A stretch of DNA of 64,000 bases from Tetragonia tetragonoides (Eukaryota; Streptophyta; Magnoliopsida; Caryophyllales; Aizoaceae): NCBI GenBank assembly GCA_038025085.1, contig CM076150.1:4506001-4570000 (forward strand), in the 5' to 3' direction. Position numbers and translations under genes: made by a program. The notes beneath the pieces were generated by a model. The model did no database searches and had not been told where the DNA came from. It saw only the letters and a list, made by a program, of their open reading frames with translations. Each line of letters opens with the position of its first letter. Within the stretch, counting starts at the first letter, position 1. This document shows positions 34,838 through 45,613 of this stretch, piece by piece.

Positions 34838-37800
34838 ATGACAACGGTGGCTGTGGCCGTGAACATTGGTGGTAGTAGAAGAGGCAATGGAAGCAAACGG
34901 GCCGTAAAGTGGGCTTTGGAGAATTTGTTGTCTCAAGCTGATCACTTTGTCTTAGTCCATGTTATGCCCATCATCACCCATATTCCTACTCCATGTAATA
35001 AGTCTCTCTCTTTCTCTCTCTTCTTTATGAATTATATGCTTAGTTTTCATTTATATTTCATTCTTATGTTATGTTACTCACAATTGATGAGTGTACAATA
35101 GCAATTAGCATAGGTGTTCCTAATCTTATGAGTACTTCTAGTATTTTTCATAAAGATCAAATTGGGTTAATTAATAGGAGTAACATGCTTTAGCCAATAG
35201 TTGTTTTGTTTAGTCTATTGGTAAGCAAGGTATTGAGGAATGTAACATTAATTGAATCTCCAATCGTCAGATTAAGCTTTTGTGTTGAGTTGGTTCCAAC
35301 GGCCCCAACACGTGGGTTTGAATCCTATTATCTAAGCTGAATATTAAGTATGCGGAGAATGATAAGTTGATCCTTTGGGTGGGTAAGCCATAAACACATT
35401 GTGCGTGCCTATTTTCACCATCTCTCTCCTCTATTTCTGAAAAGTAGTAATTAAATAGGAGAGAGATAGACATAATATCTCAATGGGTTGGCCATCTACT
35501 GAGTCAACAAAATATTTTTCGTTAAGTACAATGACCCAAAGCCTCCTAAGAGCGTACGAGTATGAAGTAATATGGAGTATAACACTGATTGAGCCTTCAA
35601 TCATCAGTTTCATCCAAGTTAGAGTTTGTTACTACCGTGCAATGATAGGTGCCCTTAGCCATTCCCTAGACAAAAGAAACTAGAGGACTCTTTTTGTAGC
35701 TGATACTCATAGGAATAATTGATAAAGAGGCTTTATCTTTGTGTCAAATTAAATTTGCCTTTTGGTTTTTGTTTTGGGTGTTGGATGGGGGCAATTTAGG
35801 TTTTGGAATATGAAATTTTGAACTCCTTAATCATCTATTCAATGGCCTTCACTGCTTCATTATGATTATCTCCCATGGTGAAAAATACTACTATTAAGTT
35901 TCCTCAAGTCTTGCTGTTGAACATGTTTCTTTTTGGTTTCCTAGAGAGAATTTTCGCAATGGCTAATGGGTTTTGGAGTATTTGTTAATTTAATTTAATA
36001 CTCCAACATTTACTTTTATATGGGTTTTGGAGTACTTTTTTCTAGTTTATACTATCACAAAAACTTGTTTAAGACGGTCTTTCCGTAACTTTTGAAAAGA
36101 CGATGATCACTTTTTAGTGAAACAATGGTCACGGCTCATAATAACCATTGCCTACATTGCTAAACAGTGACCCCATTTTTCTGTGAGTTGGCCTTATACA
36201 AGACTTGCTCTTTTAGTATAACTCTTGCAATTTTTCCTTTTATCACATATACTATTTTTTGGATTTTGAATATGATTTGTTCATTGAAGAGGAGTTTTGT
36301 AGTAAACCATCAGTTTCTTAGGGTCAGAAACGGCTGCACTGAACTTAATTAGGCCTACCCAAATTGGTTAAGTATAATGCTTATTGGAGTTGCTTTTCTT
36401 AGCATTTCTAGAGTGTACTTCATATTGTATGTATCAACCATTCATTTCATAAGTATATGCACAATCTAACATGGATATAGCTGTTTACATGCTTCAATTT
36501 AGGAAAAATTCCACTTAGGCGCTCTGAGGTTTTGAGTATTATTTTTTAGGTAAAGAATTTCACATAGGTGACACTAGATAACGGTGTCAACTCTCCGTTA
36601 AATTATAGATCTCATTGTAGTAATTAATGTTAGTAAACTGCTAACCCATTATTTTTTCTTTTCTTTCTTAAGGTAACTAACCAGCCAATTCCTGTAACTC
36701 AATTCCCCCCAAAATCATTTGACCCCACATCACCCATAATTTCCCACAAAATATCTCACTTTTGGAAACCTTTCTTTTCTTTTACCATTCATTTCCTTCA
36801 AAATAGTGAGGAGCCTTGCCACTTTTCTAAATATTTTTGGATGTGTTTTCTCGCAATTTCAGGGTGAAGTAAGCATATTAACTTTGGAAATTTTCTGGTG
36901 TTTTTTTGAGAATGTTTTGGGGTTTTTAAGAATATTTTTTTTCGGAAATCTGGTTTTTCGTAAATCAATTGTTGCAAAAAAAAAATAAAAATAAAATTCA
37001 TAGTTTAGCACGTTAATCAATGTTAATCGGGATCATCAAAGATAATCACCCTTCACATTTCATCAAAAGTTAACGGAAGTTAGCATCCATCATCACTTAT
37101 CACCTATGTGAAATTATTTACCAAACCTCGTGTCACCTAAGTGAAATTATTCAAACCTCAGAACACCTAAAAAATAATACGCAAAACCTCAAGGCACCTA
37201 AATGAGATTTTTCCTTCAATTTATGCCAAAAAAATGTAGTAAATTTTTCTCAAGGTAGCCAAGTTGAACACCTAGGTATATACGCCTGTTGCAAACTTTA
37301 TCTCCAGAGTTGTATTCTAAATGTTCAACCCTTACATAATTATGTCTTCATTTCTTAAGTACGCTTTCAAAGATTTCGAACATTATTATTATGGTGATGC
37401 TTACTTCTTCCACCCAACATTTCCAGCCGGAAATCGTATTCCTATCAAAGACTTAGATGCAAATGTTGTAGCAAAGTATATGGACGATGTAAGAGAAAAG
37501 GCGCAGCAAATTTTCATCCAGTATAAAAGACTTTGTAAGCAGATGGAGGTATTATTCAATATATCCTCCCCACCTGACAACCCTTGTTTCGAAGTTGTTT
37601 ATATTGTTATATGCTTCATATGCCACTGTTGTCTGATCATGAAACTGATTTTTTCAGCTAGCTTTTGAGACTATGCTGCTTGAGCATGACAGTGCTCCAG
37701 ATGCACTTATAGAATACATAACTAAGTCTAGTATCAGAAGCTTTGTGATGGGATCTGAATCTACGAATCGTTTCTGGAGGTATGGCATTTTATGACTTTT

Positions 37801-40800
37801 ATAGTAACGCGATCATGTAGTTTCCTTATCTCATTCTCATCTTAAACCAAATGCTTCTTAATTGCTGTGTTGAATTACATTATTTGTTCTATTCTGAGTT
37901 GAGTCTTGCACTTTTAACTCTTATGGGTTAATTTGAGGTCCTGTAGGAACTCCTGAATTGGCACTTTTGCCTCAGTTATAGTATATGCTAGTAATACCAT
38001 AAATAGTCACTTCGGCAGTCTGTCATGGGAAAGGTTGCGTACATTTTGACCTCAGTACACCTTGCCAGTGGCAAGACTGTGGAGGTGTTGTTATATGCTC
38101 ATTCTCTTCTTGATGGTTTATGTATCAACTTCTGATCAGTTCGGTGAAAGCATCAAGTTGTTATATCTTCCTTTTCTTTAGCTATATTTTCAATCACTGT
38201 AATTTCAGGAAGATAAAAGGCCCAGGAATACCACAACTCGTGTTAAAATCTGCGCCTAACACTTGTGATGTATTCGTTGTATCTAAACGAAGAGTGAAGA
38301 CAAAGCTAGCTAGTTCCCTGACATCCAGTGGTATGTTCAGAAACGCATGATATAGGCACATCTGTTTTTGTGCTTTGTGATGCTGTGCGTGTGGGTGACT
38401 CTTCTTATTGTGACCCTGCAGTATCTAGCTTGACCAACAAAGATGTGCCAGTCACACCACTTAATAGTAAGCTCCCAATAGTGTTTACGACAGGCCAGAC
38501 ACCTTTACACTCTTACTCATCTGCGGAGACAAGTGCGGGACCCTCATCAGCATGGTCAGAAGTTAGCCGATCTTACTCTTCGCCAGAAGCCCTTGAGGTC
38601 TCTAACATGGATGATGACTTTAATCTCCGAGCTGGTAATACTAGCAGTTCCATGCCTTCTTCAAACACAGAGCTTATGTCATCGAGCCAAATGTCCACCA
38701 ATGACACTCATGTGTCCTATGAGCAGGTATGTCTATTGATATGAAAACTTTGTTGTTTCTTGATCGTTTTGAAGGGCTAAACCATATTTAAAATGTCTGT
38801 TTCAGTCAATCTGCATCATCAATTATTTAACGTCTTCACTGGCTTCCTCATCTGTTTTAGTAACTTTGCACGTAGTTCTGTCTAACCTGACAGGTAAACC
38901 ATATGCTATGATAGTGGACATTGGTATATGTCAGCAATTGCTGTTATTTATACAAGGAAATTGGTCATAATGTCATCAAACACCACCATGATTTATTGGA
39001 TTACATACAGGTGTCAGCATAGATACGGTGCTTACATTTCAAAGCTGTTCATTTGTTGGCAGTTTGACTTGAACAATGAGGTGGAACAACTGCGGCTTGA
39101 GTTACAAACTACCATTGCTATGTATAGTCGAGCTTGTGAGGATCTGGTCCATGCTCAGAAGAAGGTACAAGTGGCTCTAAGACACTACCAACTAGATAGT
39201 TGTTTTGACCCTCGTGTTCACCTAAACATTCATGTAGAAAGTGCATCTTAAAGTCTTAAACATATACTTGCAGGTGCGAGCTCTTTCTTCAGAATGTGTT
39301 GAGGAAGCAGTAAAAATAAATGCTGCGACAGAACGAGAAGAAACTCTGAGGAGAATTGCCGAGGAAGAGAAAGTAAAACATTTGCAAGCCATGAAAGAAG
39401 TTGAGGCAGCGAAAAGTTTGTTCGCTAAAGAGTCTTGTGAAAGACGGAAAGCAGAACTGAATGCCCTTAGAGAGTTCAAGGAGAGGCAGAAAATTGTTGA
39501 AGAACTCATCTGCAATGAAAAGGGTACTAGAAGGTACACTCCAGATGACATTAAAGCAGCAACAGATTCCTATTCCGAGAATAAAGTTATCGGTGAAGGC
39601 AGCTATGGTAAAGTTTACAAGGGTATTCTTGATCATACACCAGTTGCAATTAAGGTGCTTCAGCAAAATGCAACTGACAAGAAACAGGAGTTTCTTAGAG
39701 AGGTATTGCTACTCTTCACCTTCAATCATACTTTGTTTCAATGGATATGCTACCTGTTTTGCTTCTTGTGTTATTATTGTATGTGACATCCTTATCTCGA
39801 GATAAATCTTTTCACATAAAACTTCCTACTCTTTATTTCCTTCCTGCAAAATGTCAGTGTTCTGACTAGTATTTCTCTTGTTATCCTCTGTCATCCATTT
39901 ACCACCTGCAGGTCGGAATCCTGAGCCAGTTGCGGCATCCAAATATTGTGTTATTACTTGGAGTATGTCCTGAAATGGGTTGCCTTGTCTATGAGTACAT
40001 GGAAAATGGTAGCCTTGAAGAGCACATTTTCCGACCCAAGGGAAAAGCACCCCTTCCTTGGTTTGCCAGATTCCGTATAGCATTTGAAATAGCTTGCGGG
40101 CTTGCGTTCTTACACAACAAAAAGCCACAACAGATTGTGCATCGGGATCTCAAACCAGGCAATATCTTGTTAGGAAGAAACTATGTCAGCAAAATCAGTG
40201 ATGTTGGGTTGGCTAAGCTCCTTTATGACAATGTGCCTGATTCTGTTACAATGTTTGGTAACTCGCTGCTTGCTGGAACACTGTACTATATAGATCCAGA
40301 ATATCAGAGAACTGGTACTGTCAGAGCAAAATCAGATTTGTATTCTTTTGGCATAATACTTCTGCAGTTGTTGAGTGCTCGTCATCCAAATGGACTTTTG
40401 CTGAACATGGAGAATGCCATTGCCAGCGGATCCTTGTCGTATATACTAGATGATTCAATCAAAGACTGGCCACTGGCTGAAGCCGAGGAGATGACTAAGC
40501 TCGCGTTAGAATGTTGCAAGCTCAGATGCAGAGAAAGACCGGACCTTGAAACAGGAGTTCTTCCAGTCCTGAAGAAACTTGCCGATGTTGCAGATGCTAG
40601 TATGAAGGTTCAGAGAAACAGTATTTTTGCACCAAGCCACTACTTCTGCCCAATCCTTCATGTGAGTTCTGTAAATACGCGGTTTACATCTACTGTACGC
40701 ATCGTAAGGCATCATGTTTGTGCATTATTGCTGACAACCTTATTGAATTGGTTCTGTTTCTTTGCAATGTTTCAGGAAATTATGGATGATCCTCATGTGG

Positions 40801-40970
40801 CAGCAGATGGTTTTACATACGAGCGTAGAGCAATAGAAGCATGGCTTGAGAGGCACGACGTATCACCAGTGACAAAGCACAAATTGGAGCATCTTAATCT
40901 TACACCAAACATGACACTGCTTACTGCCATACATGAATGGAGGTCTCGTCTGGCTTCGAAAAGCTCCTGA
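34838..40970 (+). CDS. U-box protein kinase, paralogue A (USP-coiled coil-kinase-U-box, 767 aa)
   Basis: Member of the plant U-box receptor-like cytoplasmic kinase family (PUB33/34/35/51/52 type): Ser/Thr kinase joined to an E3 ubiquitin-ligase U-box, expected in the cytosol or at the plasma membrane. Exons: 34838-34994, 37427-37548, 37658-37779, 38209-38330, 38422-38726, 39063-39164, 39274-39702, 39912-40661, 40776-40970; 2304 nt in phase. USP-like domain ~1-175, Ser/Thr-rich linker to ~276, charged coiled coil ~277-400, kinase ~410-690 with loop GEGSYGKVYKG (~417), VAIK Lys437, HRDLKPGN (~530) and DVG where DFG is usual, as in this family. U-box 704-767, starting EIMDDPHVAADGFTYERRAI. Exon 6 has eight codons more than B-D. 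Intron 1 (2.4 kb) holds a Mutator-like element. No lesion found. Confidence 0.92.
36502..37214. mobile_element. 713-bp Mutator-like MITE in intron 1 of kinase A
   Basis: Exact 9-bp target duplication TTCAATTTA at 36493-36501 and 37215-37223. Long inverted repeats begin GGAAAAATTCCACTTAGGCG on the left and, as complement, GGAAAAATCTCATTTAGGTG on the right. They continue for over 60 bases through GAGGTTTTG, GTATTATTTTTTAGGT and TTTCACATAGGTGA. A 9-bp duplication with long terminal repeats indicates a Mutator-like non-autonomous element. The other three paralogues lack it. Confidence 0.85.
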
Positions 40971-42671
40971 CGGTAAAAAAAAGCTTGTCAGATTGTATAG
41001 TTTGAGACAGGTCTATATTTTTTGGATTCTCATGTATTCTGTCACCCTTCTTTCTCCCATATCTACAGTTTTTTGCATATATGAGTGGTTGGTTGGGTTG
41101 CCCTAGTACAAGGATAGATGAATGACATGAATCAGTTTCAGGGTCTAAGTTCAATTACTGTACTACTTTTACAAAGATTACTAGATTGTAAATGCTTGTA
41201 CATTTCACAAGTCTTAAAGCAATGTCTTCTACAGTGTTTTAGACTTTTAGGTGTTTTTTATGTTTCTGTTTTTAAGTATATTGTCCAAAATTTGATGTGG
41301 TTGTTATTTTGACCAATTATTCCCCACAGGCTGCAGCCTGTTATCAGTAGAGAGAAATGGACATGCAGGAATTGAGCAAAATATTTTGCTGTCTCAGAAC
41401 TAAATTACCAATTCTATTGAATTGGCTATTTTGTTTCAAGAAAATGACACACATTATAATTAATATATGTCCATCTTTATCCATGTTTCAAATTTAGATT
41501 AGAATAGACAAAAGTTAAACAGTTTCTAAGCTATTCACTACTAATGTGGTACTCCCTCCGTTTCGGAAAAATCTTAGCATTTGTTTTTTGAAGGTCAAAG
41601 TTTGTTTATAAACTTTGACCATTGATTTATGAAAAAATAAGGATTTACAATATAAAAATACTATGGTTAGATTCATTTTAAATAGTACTTTCGGAAAATC
41701 ATATTTTTTATAATTTATATATTCATATAAATACATTATTTAAAGTTAAAATGGTGCATTGGAGACTGTGCAAAAGTAAATGTTAATGTTTTTCTAAAAC
41801 GGAGGAAGTATACATTGTCGAAGCCTTACATCTAACTCGTTCCTCCATTATTAGTATAATGTGCTATTCACTACTAATGTGGTATGAATCTATCAAGGCT
41901 CCCGGCCAATTATTGGTTGAGTCATTCAACTCTCAGACCGATTTCTAAAGTTCTCAGGAATGTGTTCTTTTAAACTAAACTTCACTGAATTGAATTGAAT
42001 ACTAACTTCAAAAAATCTCAAAGTGTGTTCTTTTCTAGTGAACTCCACTAAACTGAATAATAATATTAGAAAGAAAAAGTAGATCAATTAACCAAATTGA
42101 TGAACTAATAAACTCCATTAAACCAAACCGAACCGAACCACTTACTCTGTAGGTGGAAAATAACACAGTCAATATATCACCTTGGGTACAAATTAAAGCA
42201 TCACATATAAGACTGCTCCATACAGTATAGGATATATAGTACTCGTAGTAGTTTCATGCCCAAACAGTAGTGAAATATTGCATGGCTAAGTGTAGACATA
42301 GAGACTACCCTTCTCTAGTCAGAAACAAATCTTGTTCCCTATCCATCTTACAGTTCCACAATGCATTACAAATCCTTCACCAAATTTCCTCTTCCATCAT
42401 TATTAATCTACTTCTCACCTCTCTCACCATCAATTAGTGATCCTTTTGGGGGTGATTTAGGGCAAGATCAATATGGGGATGGTGATAGATTTAGGGATTT
42501 CGGGAAAATTTAATTTGTGGACGATGGTGAATCACAAATTAACATACTGTCATCATTTGAAAAAGCATGAATGTCACTCCATTGCACCAATTGTCAAAAC
42601 TGCTACTCAGTATAAATAACAATGTAAAAATATGTCTTCTCGAGATATCGTTAAGCAAGGGCGTTTACAGT
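40971..42671. other. Spacer between kinase A and the 1.1-kb Mutator-like element
   Basis: Holds the presumed 3' untranslated region of kinase A, recognisable by words shared with the other copies (GTAAATGCTTGTACATT, AAGCAATGTCTT near 41190-41230), then a Stowaway element and AT-rich DNA with AACTAAACTGAA-like words around 41970-42140. No gene seen. Confidence 0.5.
41552..41808. mobile_element. 257-bp Stowaway MITE
   Basis: The ends are CTCCCTCCGTTTCGGAAAAA and (complement) CTTCCTCCGTTTTAGAAAAA, flanked by TA at 41550-41551 and 41809-41810. CTCCCTCCGT termini with a TA duplication are diagnostic for Stowaway (Tc1/mariner-type) elements. Confidence 0.85.
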
Positions 42672-42681
42672 GAACTATGTA

Positions 42682-43795
42682 GATGCTATCAACCAAATCA
42701 GGACCTAAACTATCAAGTAAATTTGGAATAAGGACCTCAACTATTTTTTAGCTGGAATGAGGACCTCAAGCTAACAGAGTTAACTTCTGTTAAAGAATAT
42801 TAGAATTTTTTATATTTTTTTTATTATTTCTCAATTTCTTTCTTTTCCAACTCTAATTTTTTAACCCTTTTCTACGCTTCTCTTTCTCTCTTCTCACAAT
42901 CTACCCATCCATGGCCATCCCAAAATCCCAACCCATCCTCAGTCCTCACGCTCTCCACCCCACACCTATGTTCTCCCCTTCAATAAGGTCACACCCCATA
43001 CCTCTGTTCTCCCTTTCAACAGGGTCACTCCTGCCCCCCCCCCCCCCTCTCTCTCTCTCTCCACAATCAAGGGCGCCAAGTCGCCAACCACTTCAACCTC
43101 CTCTACAAAGCACCTTTAGAACTCTTTGCTCATGGTGGTATTTTGGGGGTTTTGTGGGACAATTTCAGATCGATGAGATAATTGAGGTTTACAAATTGTG
43201 AAATTTAGGGGTTTTTCGTGCCCTTCTTTTTGTGGGCTGGATGTAAATTGAACTAGATTTGAATTGGGAACTGGAGGTGATAAGAATTTTGATGGGTGGA
43301 GCCAGAGGTGATGGAGATTATGAGGCGGTGGTGGTAATGCTAATGGTGCATGGTGAAGATACTAGTAATTTTGCCAGTTGTTGAGCTAATGGTAGTGGGT
43401 AATCAAATTGCAAGGGAATGGAAGAGTGGAAGTATGATTGAATGAAACTGAATTGTGAAACCATATCATCATTTCTCCTTTTTTTCAATTATCAACAAGA
43501 TCATCAAAATTAAGGAGATGGCTGTGGGTGAGGTGGTCTCCTTGTGGCCAGTTGTGGAGGTTGAGGAGAGAGAAAATGGAGTGGGTGGAGAGACGAGAGA
43601 AAGAAAGAGAGAGAATGAAAAAAAATGAGAGGAAAAGAAAAAAATTAAGAAATAATAAAAGAAATATAAAAAATTCTAATATTCTTAACAGAAGTTAACT
43701 CTGTTAGCTTGAGGTCCTCATTCAAGCCAAAAGATAGTGGAGGTCCTTATTCCAAATTTACTAGATAGTTCAGGTCCTGATTTGGTTGATACCTC
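42682..43795. mobile_element. 1.11-kb Mutator-like element with ~170-bp inverted repeats
   Basis: The flanks are GAACTATGTA (42672-42681) and GAACTACGTA (43796-43805), 9 of 10 identical. The arms start with GATGCTATCAACCAAATCAG and (complement) GAGGTATCAACCAAATCAGG and remain complementary for about 170 bases, through AGGACCTCA, CTAACAGAGTTAACTTCTGT and AATTTTTTATATTT. The interior has CT-rich and GA-rich stretches and a 96-codon frame (42911-43201) of low complexity that I do not accept as a gene. The long repeats and 9-10-bp duplication suggest a non-autonomous Mutator-like element. Confidence 0.75.
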
Positions 43796-43814
43796 GAACT
43801 ACGTACACGTCTTA

Positions 43815-44024
43815 GGCCCTGTTCTTTTCGTCGTTTCCACGCTGCATTTCGTTCCGTTCCATTTTATTCTGTTCCAATCCGTTCCGTTCCGTTCCGCTCC
43901 GTGCCGTTCCGTTCCGCATTTTGTACTTTATTTTGTCTCACATTTTTTGAATTATCCGCGTCGCGCCGTTCCGTCCCGTTCCGTTCCTCATCATCCTGCA
44001 TCATTCCGTTGAAAAGAACAGGGC
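43815..44024. mobile_element. ~210-bp MITE with a TTCCG array
   Basis: The left end GGCCCTGTTCTTTTC is mirrored by the right end GAAAAGAACAGGGCT. TTA lies directly on the left; the right flank is ATTAA, so the 3-bp duplication is probable but not exact. The inside is an array of CGTTCCGTTCC-type words. It belongs to the same broad group as 23345-24027 by its TGTTCTTTTC end. Confidence 0.55.
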
Positions 44025-45138
44025 TATTAATTGTTCTTAATCTTTATTCTTATATTAAGAAACTCCACACTTTTACTCATAGAATCACTGTAGTTAGGTA
44101 TGTTATTTTTTACTTTTTGGATCTTACTTAAGTTGCATAAATATAGATACAGACACTGACACGACACTGATATGGAGAAACATCATTTAAAAGGAAGATA
44201 AAGTATAATAGGTATCGTGTCCTTGTATCGGTATTGTGTCATGTCCAAGTGTCGGACACACGATGGACACCTAACCAAGGTGTCCATATCCTTCACAAAC
44301 CTTACCCAACCAGCGGAAATCACTGACATTACCTTATCTAATCAGTAAGAATTAGTAGAAAAGAACACGCCCTTACTTTTGATAAGTAGTGGTAGCTGAA
44401 AGTAGTTGTTGCAAGGAAGGGGGCCGGGAGCGAGATTGTCTATAGCAAAGTACACAAATTTTTACCTAATCTCATGATTAGGAAGGACCCTAATCTCACT
44501 ATGAGGTGACATTAAGTGTGCAAGTGGAGGAGAGAAAAAGGAAGAGAAAGGAGAGAAGGAGTAGGTAGGTTCCAACTCTTAAGATCATGATTGAACCATT
44601 GAGCAAAGTAGTAGTGCTTAACAATAATCAACACATATAGCGGTTGTTGCAGCTGATTCTGCAGATAATATACTATTTAATACACATGGACATGGCATTG
44701 GCAGGCAAGGGAATGTCCCAACATGCTGCCACACATGCTCTAACATGAGACATGCCCAAAACTCAAATTGCTATTTTATTCCACATCAGCTGAACAACAG
44801 TATGGTCCTATTATAGGTGAGTATCGAAAAAAAAACTCTACGCAAAATAAAGTATACGGAAACAAAATGACACCATAATAAACATAGTATAACGTTAGAT
44901 TTGTGTAAGGATGATCCCACATTAAGACCGTCTCAAATAAAAATTTGTGACTAATATTTGAGAACTTCAAATTACTCCAAAAAGAAAAGAAATAAAAGTA
45001 TTAAAACTTTAAATCAAATTAGGTAAAAGAATAGTTTATTGAGGTCGTTGTAAGTAATTCAGAGTTACTAGGTGGGAATTTTTTTTTTTTTTTTTCCAAA
45101 GCAAGGAAATAAAAGGTAATAAAAATACTCAAGTACTC
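44025..45138. other. AT-rich spacer upstream of kinase B
   Basis: No coding signal. Around 44140-44290 there are GACACTGACACGACAC-like and GTATCGGTATTGTGTC-like words of an old repeat related in style to 31946-32329. Confidence 0.45.
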
Positions 45139-45419
45139 ATGTCATTCTCACATTAGCCACATTACATGATACAAATTCAAAATATTACTAATCTTCCAAA
45201 AAAAAAAATCAAAGTGTTACCTCATACAGTCATACGATCATACGTATACAGCTGCCTGCCTGCCTTATCACCCTATAGAATCCTTCATCCAACATAATAA
45301 AGATTACAACGCGTGCCATGCCATGGAGATCAAATTATTAATTTAAAAATAAAAATCCCAAAGTTTATACTTTGATTTGAAATTTTGTACAACAAAAACA
45401 AGTCAAACGGCCTGCATTA
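45139..45419 (+). promoter_or_regulatory. Conserved upstream blocks of kinase paralogue B
   Basis: CATGTCATTCTCACATTA (about 45138-45155), CCCAAAGTTTATACTTTG (about 45357-45374) and AGTCAAACGGCCTGCATTAA (45401-45420) match blocks before A, C and D. The last contains TTGACT on the minus strand. Confidence 0.5.
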
Positions 45420-45613
45420 ATAATAAGTTGTTTGCCCCTTATTGTAGACAAATGCATCTCCCCATATTGATTCTGTCTCTCTCTCCATATATATGATCAT
45501 TTCCTTTGTTTTTGGAAAAAATTAAGTAGTACATAATTGTATTTATTTTGTATATGTAACGCCCTGACTTTTTGGCGCGTAAACAACCACCAGCCGGTGA
45601 AGTAACGGCGGCG

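Noticed and set aside
40130..40215. DVG in place of DFG as evidence of a dead kinase
   Set aside because: All four copies have it together with intact Lys and HRD, and DVG is common in this U-box kinase family, so it is not a lesion.
42911..43201. 96-codon Pro/Ser-rich plus-strand frame
   Set aside because: Low-complexity interior of the Mutator-like element with a C run and CT repeat; no conserved motif.
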